7,617 bases of DNA from Pseudomonadota bacterium (GCA_021813195.1 JAKALI010000179.1:1-7617); one strand, 5' to 3'. Counted from the first letter of the stretch, positions 1 to 7,481 are shown. The notes: generated from the sequence alone by a model not told the origin. Numbers and translations: made by a program.

Positions 1-1
1 A

Positions 2-85
2 CACGCGCCGGTGCCGGCGCAGTTGCCTGTGGCAGTGTGGATCAATCCACCCAAACCTGCGGGGGACACGCCGCCGCTTCAGTAA
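2..85 (+). CDS. Possible 3' end of a gene (27 residues), product unknown
   Basis: The frame starting at base 2 is open from the window edge to a TAA at 83-85 and encodes a proline-rich tail ending KPAGDTPPLQ. Its codons end mostly in G or C, and base composition drops sharply to AT-rich right after the stop, which suits a gene end. The other two forward frames are also open across these few bases, so this is only a weak call. I do not recognise the product. It differs in composition from the two genes downstream. Confidence 0.35.
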   Translation, partial: HAPVPAQLPVAVWINPPKPAGDTPPLQ

Positions 86-360
86 ATTCCGAAAAGAGTT
101 GTACCAAACCTATTGACACATTCCGTGGAGAAAAAAGGTTGCACCATTATTGGTAGTGTTCGGTAGAACTTGCATCGTTTAATCAGCCTCAAACTGCATG
201 TGACCAGATTGCGTATTGAATTGAGATTTGATTCCAAGTACTTAAAGATGAAAGGCTCAAGCACCGAAGTGTAAGTTCATATACATTCTTTACCCGCGCT
301 ACTCAGAGTTCGAATCACAACCCTAAACCATGAAACTTTCTAATATCATCAGAGGTGACC
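86..360. other. AT-rich upstream region without a recognised gene
   Basis: This stretch leads into the two-gene exported-protein cluster and should contain its promoter. A TTGACA at 113-118 has no good -10 box at normal spacing. The only sizeable open frame (79-264, minus strand) shows no family features or ribosome site. I see no tRNA, repeat array or strong hairpin. Confidence 0.5.
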
Positions 361-1026
361 ATGCGAACGCTAAAAGTAATTGGTTTCATTGCCGTTTTTT
401 CAAGTCTAGTTTTCACTCCGAGTGCTTCAGCATCTTGGTACGCGGGTTCAGCGATTCAAGGCGCATACGGCGGATGGGCGTATATCACAACGCCTTCCCA
501 GCCGCCGTTTACTGTTAATGTGCCTGGCAGCGGGCAATACAATTGGGTATCTACCCCAGGTCCCAATTGGATTCAAGCGGGTTGGAGCTACTTTTATGGT
601 TGGCCCAGCGCAAAACAATACTATGAGTACTGTATAAATCTAGATGAGAATAACCATTGTCTGACTCACGTTTTGGATGATACATTTGATACGCAATCCT
701 GGGGAGAGATGGTGGACTATACGATCTATTGGACTTCTGGAGATAGATGGTGCGCTTCTACATACGATATACTGAGGATTTGCGTGAGTGGTGCTCATGC
801 GGCACCAACTGAAATCCAGGCCGAATCGGAAATTCAGGGTAGTTCGCTCAATGAACTCGACACTCATTTTAACTATGTGTATTACAAAGATTCAAACGGA
901 GTTTGGCAATCTTTTCAAGGGAACAATTTCAATGCCAATTGTCCATATGGCGTCCTAGCTTCCAGGAGCTATACGTTTCGCACCTTTCGAGCAAGTTGTA
1001 TTTATTTACCATTGATTCTCAAATAA
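361..1026 (+). CDS. Exported six-cysteine protein of unknown function (221 aa)
   Basis: The start is set at ATG 361, which has an AGAGG ribosome site at 351-355. An in-frame GTG at 355 lies inside that site and is less likely. The protein opens with a Sec-type signal peptide: basic MRTLK, a hydrophobic run at residues 6-19, then SASAS with likely cleavage near residues 23-25. The mature part is rich in Trp, Tyr, Gly and Ser, with segments such as GPNWIQAGWSYFYGW (67-81), suggesting an extracellular beta-rich fold. Six cysteines (91, 100, 131, 141, 194, 213) could form three disulfides. I recognise no catalytic motif or family. A second exported protein follows 39 bp downstream, so the two are probably co-transcribed. 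Base composition is lower in GC than the transposon. Gene reality is fairly sure; function is unknown. Confidence 0.75.
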   Translation: MRTLKVIGFIAVFSSLVFTPSASASWYAGSAIQGAYGGWAYITTPSQPPFTVNVPGSGQYNWVSTPGPNWIQAGWSYFYGWPSAKQYYEYCINLDENNHCLTHVLDDTFDTQSWGEMVDYTIYWTSGDRWCASTYDILRICVSGAHAAPTEIQAESEIQGSSLNELDTHFNYVYYKDSNGVWQSFQGNNFNANCPYGVLASRSYTFRTFRASCIYLPLILK

Positions 1027-1065
1027 TTGAGCCTTGGCTAGATTCTATCGATAAGGAGCATCACG

Positions 1066-1896
1066 ATGAAAAGATATTGGAAAGTGATCTTCATGCTAAT
1101 GATATTGGGAGTACTCTTAGCTGCTATGGCGTTTTTCGCTGTGGAAACCAATGCGCAGAATCAATCCGTCGAGGTTTTGGCTCAACGGCTGAAACAGCAA
1201 GGTGTGCCAGTTAGGGATGTGGTGGTGGTGAGCCGAGTTCCTTTCCAGATTAGGATTACATTGCAGAGCGCGAGTACTGACAAGACATTAACCCTAGATG
1301 ACACGTGGTTCATGCAATTGTCGCGACGGGAAGCTACCCTCGCCTTTCGAATCGGTTTAGGGGTTAGCAGCTATGAATTGACGGTCCTAAATAGCAAGGG
1401 TGACACGATTGCTTCGGAGCAAAAATTTCTATATCCCAGTGATCAATCGCAGCAACTGATTGTGCCGGGTCAATCTAAGGTCGATAACACCACAACTAAA
1501 AAGTTAATTACTGACCGATTGAAACTAGCCGGAATGTCGCTTGATAAAATCGAGGTCATTTCAGATACTCTATCCGCCGGAACCGGGCAAATCCTATTGA
1601 TCCAGTTATCCGTCCCAGACTTGACCACAGCCAATAAATCTTTTCTGACATTTCATGATTCCCTCGCTCGTACTCTGGCTACAATCAATTCCGAGCAAGG
1701 CACATACCTCGTACTCTGCCAAGTTAGAATTGTAGACAAGAATGGTCAAGTTCTTCTCAATTACGTTAATAATTTGGAAAGCGGAGGGGAGCAATGGTCG
1801 CAAGCTCCCGGATTTAATGACGATTGGTTTCCACATCCCGCACCCACCAGCGCGCCTAAACCTATCCCTACCCCCACGCCTCGACCTTACCCATAG
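1066..1896 (+). CDS. Exported or membrane-anchored protein with a duplicated domain and Pro/Thr-rich tail (276 aa)
   Basis: ATG 1066 is preceded by AAGGAG at 1053-1058 with 7-bp spacing. Residues 7-26 form one hydrophobic segment followed by ETNAQN, so it is either a cleaved signal peptide or an N-terminal anchor. The rest reads as two related units. Residues 38-115 begin LAQRLKQQGVPVRDVVVVS and end YELTVLNSKGDTI. Residues 147-230 begin LITDRLKLAGMSLDKIEVIS and end VLCQVRIVDKNGQVL. Both share an RLK-x2-G helix start, a beta strand and a closing strand ending in a K-G/N-G/D turn, so an ancient internal duplication is likely. The tail (257-276) is PTPTP-like, a wall or linker style common in Chloroflexota exported proteins. 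The gene lies 39 bp after the six-cysteine protein gene, probably in one operon. Function is unknown. Confidence 0.75.
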   Translation: MKRYWKVIFMLMILGVLLAAMAFFAVETNAQNQSVEVLAQRLKQQGVPVRDVVVVSRVPFQIRITLQSASTDKTLTLDDTWFMQLSRREATLAFRIGLGVSSYELTVLNSKGDTIASEQKFLYPSDQSQQLIVPGQSKVDNTTTKKLITDRLKLAGMSLDKIEVISDTLSAGTGQILLIQLSVPDLTTANKSFLTFHDSLARTLATINSEQGTYLVLCQVRIVDKNGQVLLNYVNNLESGGEQWSQAPGFNDDWFPHPAPTSAPKPIPTPTPRPYP

Positions 1897-1905
1897 CGGA
1901 TCGTC

Positions 1906-1922
1906 GGTTCACGGAACTTTTT
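1906..1922 (+). terminator. Weak candidate terminator after the exported-protein pair
   Basis: A short stem GTTC / GAAC (1907-1910 with 1914-1917, loop ACG) is followed directly by five T residues. It lies 10 bp after the TAG of the upstream gene. The stem is only four or five pairs, so it is marginal. Confidence 0.25.
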
Positions 1923-1943
1923 GATTGCCCTGTTTTGATTGTT

Positions 1944-2014
1944 TCATTGCCGGCTACCAACATAAACCCTCATAAATAGACTGTAGATAAGTGGTAAGAA
2001 CTCGTATTCAGTGC
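1944..2014 (-). pseudogene. Distal fragment of a transposon-interrupted adenine methyltransferase gene
   Basis: Read on the minus strand from the transposon's left end, the frame gives TEYEFLPLIYSLFMRVYVG and then stops at 1944-1946. TEYEFLPLIYSLF is what should follow NPPYDYAEGEGKR in this methyltransferase type (basic residue, acidic residue, EFL helix). The other gene part lies beyond the right end at 7511-7617. The GGVLVY-type strand expected next is missing or damaged. A frame change near 1971 would give GFMLVAGNETI, which might be its remnant. After that, no methyltransferase sequence is recognisable before the exported-protein gene ending at 1896. The fragment is therefore truncated by a second event, in addition to being separated by the transposon. 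Confidence 0.6.
2010..2014. repeat. Left 5-bp target-site copy (AGTGC, imperfect)
   Basis: On the methyltransferase (minus) strand this reads GCACT, against GTACC at the right end. Tn7-family insertions normally give identical 5-bp duplications. Here three of five bases match, and both mismatches fall on third codon positions (CGC/CGT for Arg, ACT/ACC for Thr). The frame across the site is restored by counting exactly one 5-bp copy, which supports its being the target site. Confidence 0.6.
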
Positions 2015-2042
2015 TGTAACTTTACCCATAACTTTGCCGCTG
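2015..2042 (+). repeat. Left terminal inverted repeat (28 bp)
   Basis: It begins TGTAACTTTACCCATAAC and ends GCCGCTG. It matches the reverse complement of 7483-7510 at all 28 positions. The TGT tip is the Tn7/Mu-type end where the transposase cleaves. The first transposase-site motif (2021-2038) is embedded in it. Confidence 0.95.
2021..2038 (+). promoter_or_regulatory. Left-end TnsB-type site 1 (terminal)
   Basis: TTTACCCATAACTTTGCC shares the CATAACTTTGCC core with the internal copies but differs in its outer half (TTTACC instead of TGGAAG). A divergent outermost site is usual in Tn7-family ends. Binding by the TnsAB protein is inferred. Confidence 0.75.
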
Positions 2043-2060
2043 TGGAAGCATAATTTTGCC
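2043..2060 (+). promoter_or_regulatory. Left-end TnsB-type site 2
   Basis: TGGAAGCATAATTTTGCC starts 22 bp after site 1 in the same orientation and differs by one base from the right-end internal copy at 7464-7481. Confidence 0.8.
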
Positions 2061-2080
2061 ATTTGCGGTGTTCCCTCACG

Positions 2081-2094
2081 CTCGCTGTAGCGAG
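2081..2094. repeat. Small inverted repeat between left-end sites 2 and 3
   Basis: CTCGCT and AGCGAG (six pairs, two-base gap) sit in the 59-bp gap between transposase sites 2 and 3. A further GCGCGAG follows at 2100-2106. It could extrude as a cruciform or bend the end, but no known role can be assigned. Confidence 0.35.
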
Positions 2095-2119
2095 AGATAG
2101 CGCGAGTTGGGCCAGGTAA

Positions 2120-2137
2120 TGGAAGCATAAGCTTGCC
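2120..2137 (+). promoter_or_regulatory. Left-end TnsB-type site 3
   Basis: TGGAAGCATAAGCTTGCC matches the consensus TGGAAGCATAANTTTGCC except for one base in the T-run. It has the same orientation as sites 1 and 2. Confidence 0.8.
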
Positions 2138-2149
2138 GGAAGTTCAGAT

Positions 2150-2167
2150 TGGAAGCATTCCCTTGCC
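2150..2167 (+). promoter_or_regulatory. Left-end TnsB-type site 4
   Basis: TGGAAGCATTCCCTTGCC keeps both conserved halves (TGGAAGCAT and TTGCC) with a changed middle. It starts 30 bp after site 3 and 102 bp before the tnsAB start, so bound transposase could also influence its own promoter. That autoregulation is inference, though it is known for TnsB of Tn7. Confidence 0.75.
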
Positions 2168-2210
2168 ACAAAATTACCCGAATCGCGCGCCTGGGTTCGT
2201 CCAAGCGGGG

Positions 2211-2217
2211 TTATACA
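2211..2217 (+). promoter_or_regulatory. Candidate -10 box for the tnsABC-tniQ operon
   Basis: TTATACA lies 35 bp before the tnsAB ATG, a reasonable distance for a bacterial promoter. No convincing -35 hexamer occurs 16-18 bp upstream, so this is only a candidate. Confidence 0.25.
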
Positions 2218-2251
2218 TGTGTAGTTCATATTCCCATTTGGAGGAGAACCC

Positions 2252-4921
2252 ATGCTCAACCAGGCAGAACTGCTCGAACTGTGTCAGCATCTGGGTTTGT
2301 CGCCACAGGCGCAAGCCCTCATTGAGGAAATCCGATCGTTGCCTCCCTCTCGACGGGTACGCAACGCCGCCGGAAACGTCAGCGTGCGTTATCCCAGTCG
2401 TAAGATGGGTATGACGATCCAGGCCGAGAGCCATCGCAACGAACTTGCGGGCATCTACGAGAAAGAACACAACCACCAGACCCTGGAGTATTACGACCAG
2501 CCACCCCCAATCCCACTCAGCTATCCAGCGAAGAGTGGACGATCCGTGAGTGTCCAACATACGCCCGACTTCTTCGTCATTCGAACCGATGCGGTGGGCT
2601 GGGAAGAGTGGAAGATGGAAGATGAACTGGTTCGGCTGACTGACGAGATGCCGCATCGCTATGTGCAAAAAGAAGATGGGCATTGGCACTGCCCGCCCGG
2701 CGAAGGTTATGCCCAGCCCTTGGGGCTTTTCTACCATGTGCGATCCTCCGCCGAGATCCATTGGGTCTTCCAACGCAACCTCCTCTTTCTGGAAGATTAT
2801 CTTCGCGCGGATTGTCCGCCCGTCCACGAGGACACGGCCAAAACCGTTTGCGCACTGATTCTCGCCAGACCTGGGATCACCCTGGATGAGTTGTTCCGCG
2901 GTGTCGAGGGCATCAGCCGTGACGCGATCTTCACCCTGATCGCCGCGGAACGGGTCTATGTCGATCTGGAGGCCGCTCCTTTGGTAGAGCCGGAGCGAGT
3001 GAGAGTCTTTGGCGATCAAGCCACCGCGCGAGCCTTCACGGTTTCGCCGGCGCTGATCCACAGCCCACCGGCGGTCGAAGTCGCCGTCGGCTCCACCGTG
3101 ACCTGGGATGGTCGAAGCTGGACGCTTGTCAATCTCGGAGAGACCGCGACCGCTTTGCTGTCCAATGATGGAACTCTGACCGAACTCCCGCATCCGACCT
3201 TCGAGTCCTTGGTCAAGCAAGGCAAACTTGTTGGCGTGAAGCGAGTCACCCCGCTACAGATCAGTGCGGAAGCCAAAACTCGGTTGGCCAAAGCCAGCCC
3301 CGCCGATCTCCAAGAAGCCAACCGCCGCTATGCCATCCTCGCGCCGCGCCTGGGTGGAACTCCATCGAATCAGGACACGACCCCGGCCCGCACGGTCCGC
3401 TACTGGCTTTCGCTGTGGCGCGACGCGGTTCAAGTTCACGGCTGTGGGTATGTCGGACTCTTACCCCAGCACCACGAAAGCGGGAACCGCCAGCGAAAAC
3501 TTTCCGAGCCAACCCTCGCCATGCTGGAGAAGTTTATCGCGAACGACTACGAGACGTTGAAGCAAAAGTCCAAGGTGGCCGTTTATGCGGCACTCGTACG
3601 CGCCTGTGAGGAACAAAACCTCACCGTCCCCAGTTACAAGACCTTTACGCAAGCCGTGAATCAGCGTCCGCGCGCAGAGCAGGTCGACAAGCGTCAAGGT
3701 CCTCGAGCGGCCTACCAGCAGGAAACGTTCTACTGGGAACTCACCTTGACAACACCCCGCCATGGTGACCGACCCTTCGAGATCGGGCACATCGACCACA
3801 CGCAACTCGATCTGGAACTCGTGTGCTCGCGGACGGGGCGTAACCTGGGTCGTCCCTGGGCTACGTTCTTGACCGATGCGTTTTCCCGACGACTCCCCGC
3901 CGTCTACCTCACGTTTGATTCACCGAGTTACCGTTCTTGCATGATGGTGCTGCGGGAGTGTGTGCGGCGGCACGGGCGTCTACCGCAGATCATCGTGGTG
4001 GACGGGGGACGCGAGTTCGGCAGCACCTACTTTGAGACATTGCTGGCACGCTACGAATGCACGAAAAAAACGCGACCCGGTGCCCAGGCTCGCTTCGGGT
4101 CTGTCTGCGAGCGCTTGTTTGGCACGACCAACACGCGGTTCATTCATAACCTGACGGGCAACACCCAGATCATGCGCAATGTGCGCCAGGCGACGAAAGC
4201 CGTGAATCCCAAGGAGCACGCGTGTTGGACGCTCAGCCGACTCTACGTCTGGCTGTGCGAGTGGGCGTATGAGGTCTACGATACCTTGGAACATCCCGCG
4301 CTCGGGCAATCGCCACGCGAAGCGTTTGCCGCGGGGATGGCTCAGAGCGGTCAGCGACCGCACCGCTTGATCCCGTATGATGAGGATTTTCGGATGTTGA
4401 CCCTGCCCACGACCGAGAAGGGAACCGCGAAGGTTCAGCCGCGCCTCGGCGTGAAGATCAATTACATCCACTACTGGTCCGATGCCTTCCGCGATCCGGA
4501 GATGGAGAAGCTTCAGGTGCCGGTCCGATTCGACCCCTTCGATGCGGGCACCGCCTATGCCTTTGCCAAAGGGCACTGGGTGCGTTGCATCTCCGAACAC
4601 CATACGCGCTTCGCCGGTCGGTCCGAGCGCGAAATGATGCTGGCGACCGCGGAGTTACGTCAGCGGCATCAACGCCACGCGCGCCAGTTCGCGATCACCG
4701 CCCGTCAATTAGCGGACTTTCTCGCTTCGCTGGAAGCCGAAGAGGTTTTGCTCGAACAGCGCCAGCGCGACGCCGAAGGGAGAGATGTGCTCACGCTCAC
4801 GGAGGGTGGTCGCGTCGAGCAGTGCACCGTGTCGGCTGCCAGCGTACCGAAATCCCAGCCCCCGGCGCGCGAAGCGGTCGCACCGGCGAACGAAGTTTTG
4901 GCGATCTACGAGGACTATTAA
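2252..4921 (+). CDS. tnsAB: TnsA-TnsB fusion transposase (889 aa)
   Basis: GGAGGAG at 2240-2246 sets the ATG 2252 start. Residues 1-185 resemble the TnsA endonuclease: E59 or E64, QPPPIPLSY (83-91), HTPDFF with D106, then GWEEWK with E119 and K121, a PD-(D/E)xK arrangement with TnsA-like spacing. WVFQRNLLFLEDYLR (171-185) and a winged-helix region (about 190-240) match TnsA's C-terminal part. Residues 270-330 look like the small beta domain and 375-480 the helix-turn-helix region that precede the catalytic core of TnsB/TniA proteins. The DDE integrase core has D515 (GHIDHTQLD), D584 (IIVVDGGREFG) and E620 (SVCERLFGTTNT), a DD(35)E spacing. A Mu-type beta-barrel follows (about 705-780), then a charged helical tail likely to touch TnsC. 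TnsB cuts and joins the 3' ends; TnsA cuts the 5' strands. The first gene of the operon, it stops 2 bp before tnsC. Such fusions are known; plain TniA would lack residues 1-250. Confidence 0.92.
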   Translation: MLNQAELLELCQHLGLSPQAQALIEEIRSLPPSRRVRNAAGNVSVRYPSRKMGMTIQAESHRNELAGIYEKEHNHQTLEYYDQPPPIPLSYPAKSGRSVSVQHTPDFFVIRTDAVGWEEWKMEDELVRLTDEMPHRYVQKEDGHWHCPPGEGYAQPLGLFYHVRSSAEIHWVFQRNLLFLEDYLRADCPPVHEDTAKTVCALILARPGITLDELFRGVEGISRDAIFTLIAAERVYVDLEAAPLVEPERVRVFGDQATARAFTVSPALIHSPPAVEVAVGSTVTWDGRSWTLVNLGETATALLSNDGTLTELPHPTFESLVKQGKLVGVKRVTPLQISAEAKTRLAKASPADLQEANRRYAILAPRLGGTPSNQDTTPARTVRYWLSLWRDAVQVHGCGYVGLLPQHHESGNRQRKLSEPTLAMLEKFIANDYETLKQKSKVAVYAALVRACEEQNLTVPSYKTFTQAVNQRPRAEQVDKRQGPRAAYQQETFYWELTLTTPRHGDRPFEIGHIDHTQLDLELVCSRTGRNLGRPWATFLTDAFSRRLPAVYLTFDSPSYRSCMMVLRECVRRHGRLPQIIVVDGGREFGSTYFETLLARYECTKKTRPGAQARFGSVCERLFGTTNTRFIHNLTGNTQIMRNVRQATKAVNPKEHACWTLSRLYVWLCEWAYEVYDTLEHPALGQSPREAFAAGMAQSGQRPHRLIPYDEDFRMLTLPTTEKGTAKVQPRLGVKINYIHYWSDAFRDPEMEKLQVPVRFDPFDAGTAYAFAKGHWVRCISEHHTRFAGRSEREMMLATAELRQRHQRHARQFAITARQLADFLASLEAEEVLLEQRQRDAEGRDVLTLTEGGRVEQCTVSAASVPKSQPPAREAVAPANEVLAIYEDY

Positions 4922-4923
4922 CC

Positions 4924-6075
4924 ATGCCGACCTCAGACCAATTTCCACGCGAGTTCCTCGGACAATCCATCGAAAACCGATTAGCTTACTTCAAGAGCAA
5001 GGTGGTCGCGCATCCTCATCTCAAGACAACCCATCAAGCGCTTTGGAATGCCATTCATCGTCCCGCCGGGGCCGCGTTGATTCTCGTCTTGGGTCCGACG
5101 GGCGTGGGCAAGACCACGCTGCGTCTGCGCTTGGAACAACAATTGATGGAGGAAGCGCTGCCCGATTTGGATAAGGATCGCGGTCGTCTGCCGGTCGTGG
5201 GTGTGGAGGCGGTCGCGCCTGAGTCCGGCAACTTTAATTGGAAAGATTACTACACGCGAGCTTTGCTCGCTCTGGATGAACCGTTGATCGCACGCAAGAC
5301 CGGACCGGACTCGAACGTGCGAGGCATTCGTCGCGATGACGGCGGACGCTTGCATGTGAGCCATGCAGTCGCGGTGGCGGAATTGCGCCGGGCGTGGGAG
5401 CAGTGTCTCGCTCATCGGCGACCGCTGGCATTCATCATCGATGAAGCCCAGCATTTGAAAAAGATGGCCAGCGGACGACGGCTGCTCGATCAGATGGATA
5501 CGCTGAAATCGCTGGCGGCAATGACCGGGACCGTCCATATTTTGATCGGCACCTACGAACTCCTGGGTCTCGCGGACCTGAGTGGTCAACTCAGTCGCCG
5601 CAGTCTGGAGATCCATTTCCCGCGTTATGGTTTTGAGCGCGCCGAAGATCTCCTGGCTTTCAAAAGTGTCCTGTTGACCTTCCAGCGCCATCTCCCGCTG
5701 AGTGAGGAGACCGATCTGACCGGGCGCAGCGAATATTTCTACGAACGCTCCGTCGGTTGTGTGGGGCTGCTCAAAGACTGGCTCCATCGCGCCCTCGCGG
5801 TCGCGTTAGAAGAGGGTCAAGCGACTCTGACCGCGACCGACCTGGAACGCCAAGCGGAGCCAACGCGCAAACTGCTCCGCATGGCGCGCGAGATCAAGGA
5901 AGGTGAGGCGGCGCTCCTGGAACGAGCCGAAGGGCGCACGGAGTTGTGCCAACTCCTGGGTTTGGAATCAGACCCAGCCGAGAAGAACGAGCCAGCGAAT
6001 ACCGTCTCACACTCTTCGACGAGTCGGGTTGGTGAACGGCGTCCGACGCGCGATCCGGTCGGAGCAAAACCATGA
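4924..6075 (+). CDS. tnsC: TnsC/TniB-type AAA+ transposition regulator (383 aa)
   Basis: ATG 4924 lies 2 bp after the tnsAB stop, with GAGGA (4910-4914) inside the end of tnsAB. An open frame extends further upstream but only as a shadow of tnsAB. Walker A is GPTGVGKT (57-64), Walker B is AFIIDEAQH (169-177, D173 and E174), a sensor-type strand is HILIGTYEL (205-213) and candidate arginine fingers are R225/R226 in GQLSRRS. This is the ATP-binding protein that polymerises on target DNA, receives the TniQ signal and activates the transposase. It is longer than typical TniB (around 300 aa), mainly through a charged, low-complexity tail (about 320-383) that could be an interaction segment for TnsAB or TniQ. 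Its stop overlaps the tniQ start (ATGA), indicating translational coupling. Confidence 0.93.
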   Translation: MPTSDQFPREFLGQSIENRLAYFKSKVVAHPHLKTTHQALWNAIHRPAGAALILVLGPTGVGKTTLRLRLEQQLMEEALPDLDKDRGRLPVVGVEAVAPESGNFNWKDYYTRALLALDEPLIARKTGPDSNVRGIRRDDGGRLHVSHAVAVAELRRAWEQCLAHRRPLAFIIDEAQHLKKMASGRRLLDQMDTLKSLAAMTGTVHILIGTYELLGLADLSGQLSRRSLEIHFPRYGFERAEDLLAFKSVLLTFQRHLPLSEETDLTGRSEYFYERSVGCVGLLKDWLHRALAVALEEGQATLTATDLERQAEPTRKLLRMAREIKEGEAALLERAEGRTELCQLLGLESDPAEKNEPANTVSHSSTSRVGERRPTRDPVGAKP

Positions 6076-7454
6076 CCGTCTACGAACTGTGGGATTTGAC
6101 CCGCCCGACGATCCCATCCCGCAGTCGGCTGTACTGCCTGGCACCGATCGGCGTGGGGACGCCCGCCGTGGAAAGCCTGACGGGTTATGTGGCGCGCTTG
6201 GCGGAAGCTCACAGTGTGACCCCACGAACGCTGGTCGTCCACGAACTGCTGCCGCTGTTGGGGCGCGCGCATTTATCGAAACCCGTGAACAGCAGTCTCT
6301 CGGCCTTCTGGCGAGCGGACACCCGTGCGCTGAACGGCATGCGCACCTTGGCGCGGGACTGGGTGAAGGCGTTGGAGACGCAGACGGGACGCGAGGACTT
6401 GCGCTTTTTGACCATGCTGACCTGGTCCGAGGTGCTGAGTGCCACCGGACTGCTGCGTCTCCAGCGCGCGTGGTGTCCGGCGTGCTATGAAGAGTGGCGC
6501 CGGGCCGGGCAAGTGGTGTACGAACCGCTACTCTGGTCCCTTCAGGTGGTCAGGGTTTGTCCACGTCATCGTCGCCACTTGCAACTTCAGTGTCCACACT
6601 CGGATTGTCAACAATCCCAGCTTATCCTCGCGCCGCGATCTCGGCCAGGGTATTGCTCCCGGTGCCAACGCTGGCTGGGCGCGCTGGAGACAGAACCCGA
6701 CAACGCAAGCGTACTCCCCGAAGACGAATGGCAATGGCAAAGCTGGGTCGTGGACGTGGTGGGAGAATTGGTCGCCGCCGCGCCCCGCTTGGCTTTGCCC
6801 GTGCGCCGAGAAAAAATCAGGGCAGCGATCACCGATGGTATGGAGCAAGTGGCTGGAGGGAAAGCGTACCGCTTGGCGCGTGAACTTCACCTATCCTTAT
6901 TCGCGGTCATCGGTTGGACGAAGGGATTGCGGGTGCCTCAACTGAGTTTTCTTCTGCGGGTCTGTCACCGGTTCGGAACAACACCGCTCCATCTCTTGAC
7001 AGACGATCCACCGGAAATCACTGTGACCGCACAAAATGTGCCAGCCTGGAACGAGTCTCCCAGCAGACCTTCGGCACCGCGCAAGCGATTTGATGCTGAA
7101 GTGGTGCAACGTGCCCTTGAAGAGGTCCTGAAAAATGCGGAGACCCCACCGCCATCCATGCGTGAGATCGCGCGGCGCCTGGGGTATGACCATCCGACGC
7201 TCCATAGCCATTGCCGAGACCTCTGTCGTGCGATTTCCGCGCGGTATCTGGACTACCAGAAGAATCGTGGCGAGCAAAGACTTCAACAGCTCTGTGGCGA
7301 GGTTCGAGAGGCGACCTTCCAAGTCCACGCCCAAGGCCTGTATCCCAGTGCCTATCGGGTTGCACTATTCCTCAGTGCTCCAGGGTTTATTCGGCATGTC
7401 AGCGGCATGGCGGCATGGCACGCTGCGTTACGAGACTTGGGCTGGGAGAAATGA
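6072..7454 (+). CDS. tniQ: TniQ/TnsD-type target-selection protein (460 aa)
   Basis: The ATG overlaps the tnsC stop by four bases, and GGAG at 6061-6064 is well spaced. The N-terminal TniQ domain starts around YCLAPIGVGTPAVESLTGYV (21-40), with the usual P-x-ESL-x-GY-x-RLAE signature. Zinc-ligand pairs follow: C135/C138, C163/H166, C174/C179 and C195/C198. Residues 245-312 look like a helix-turn-helix (AYRLARELHLSLFAVIGWTKG). After a proline-rich linker (about 323-337) comes a second helix-turn-helix, MREIARRLGYDHPTLHSHC (363-381), and a helical tail ending LGWEK. The length and extra DNA-binding units fit TnsD-like proteins that read a fixed chromosomal site better than the short TniQ of CRISPR-associated elements. 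It should recruit TnsC to the target. The stop is 9 bp before the first right-end transposase site. Confidence 0.9.
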   Translation: MTVYELWDLTRPTIPSRSRLYCLAPIGVGTPAVESLTGYVARLAEAHSVTPRTLVVHELLPLLGRAHLSKPVNSSLSAFWRADTRALNGMRTLARDWVKALETQTGREDLRFLTMLTWSEVLSATGLLRLQRAWCPACYEEWRRAGQVVYEPLLWSLQVVRVCPRHRRHLQLQCPHSDCQQSQLILAPRSRPGYCSRCQRWLGALETEPDNASVLPEDEWQWQSWVVDVVGELVAAAPRLALPVRREKIRAAITDGMEQVAGGKAYRLARELHLSLFAVIGWTKGLRVPQLSFLLRVCHRFGTTPLHLLTDDPPEITVTAQNVPAWNESPSRPSAPRKRFDAEVVQRALEEVLKNAETPPPSMREIARRLGYDHPTLHSHCRDLCRAISARYLDYQKNRGEQRLQQLCGEVREATFQVHAQGLYPSAYRVALFLSAPGFIRHVSGMAAWHAALRDLGWEK

Positions 7455-7463
7455 GAGCGTGAT

Positions 7464-7481
7464 TGGAAGCATAACTTTGCC
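7464..7481 (+). promoter_or_regulatory. Right-end internal TnsB-type site, inverted relative to the terminal site
   Basis: TGGAAGCATAACTTTGCC is the best consensus copy. It points toward the right tip, opposite to the terminal right-end site, whereas all four left-end copies point the same way. Confidence 0.75.

Noticed and set aside
113..141. Promoter from TTGACA at 113-118
   Set aside because: No -10-like hexamer lies 16-18 bp downstream; the closest, CATTAT, is too far away.
79..264. 61-residue minus-strand open frame in the left intergenic region
   Set aside because: It has no ribosome site or recognisable motif, lies in AT-rich DNA and is no longer than expected by chance.
355..360. 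GTG 355 as start of the six-cysteine protein
   Set aside because: It lies within the AGAGG ribosome site for ATG 361, and the signal peptide begins naturally at MRTLK.
2174..3220. 348-residue open frame on the minus strand
   Set aside because: It lies opposite the TnsA part of tnsAB, has no recognisable motifs and is Arg/Gly-rich, as expected for the reverse of GC-rich coding DNA.
3980..4603. 207-residue minus-strand open frame
   Set aside because: Antisense shadow of the tnsAB catalytic core, with no ribosome site or family features.
4585..4923. Upstream extension of tnsC (113 extra residues)
   Set aside because: The extension overlaps tnsAB in another frame and is arginine-rich; ATG 4924 with GAGGA fits the family's N-terminus.
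4981..5787. 268-residue minus-strand open frame
   Set aside because: Antisense shadow of tnsC, whose Walker motifs make the + strand the coding one.
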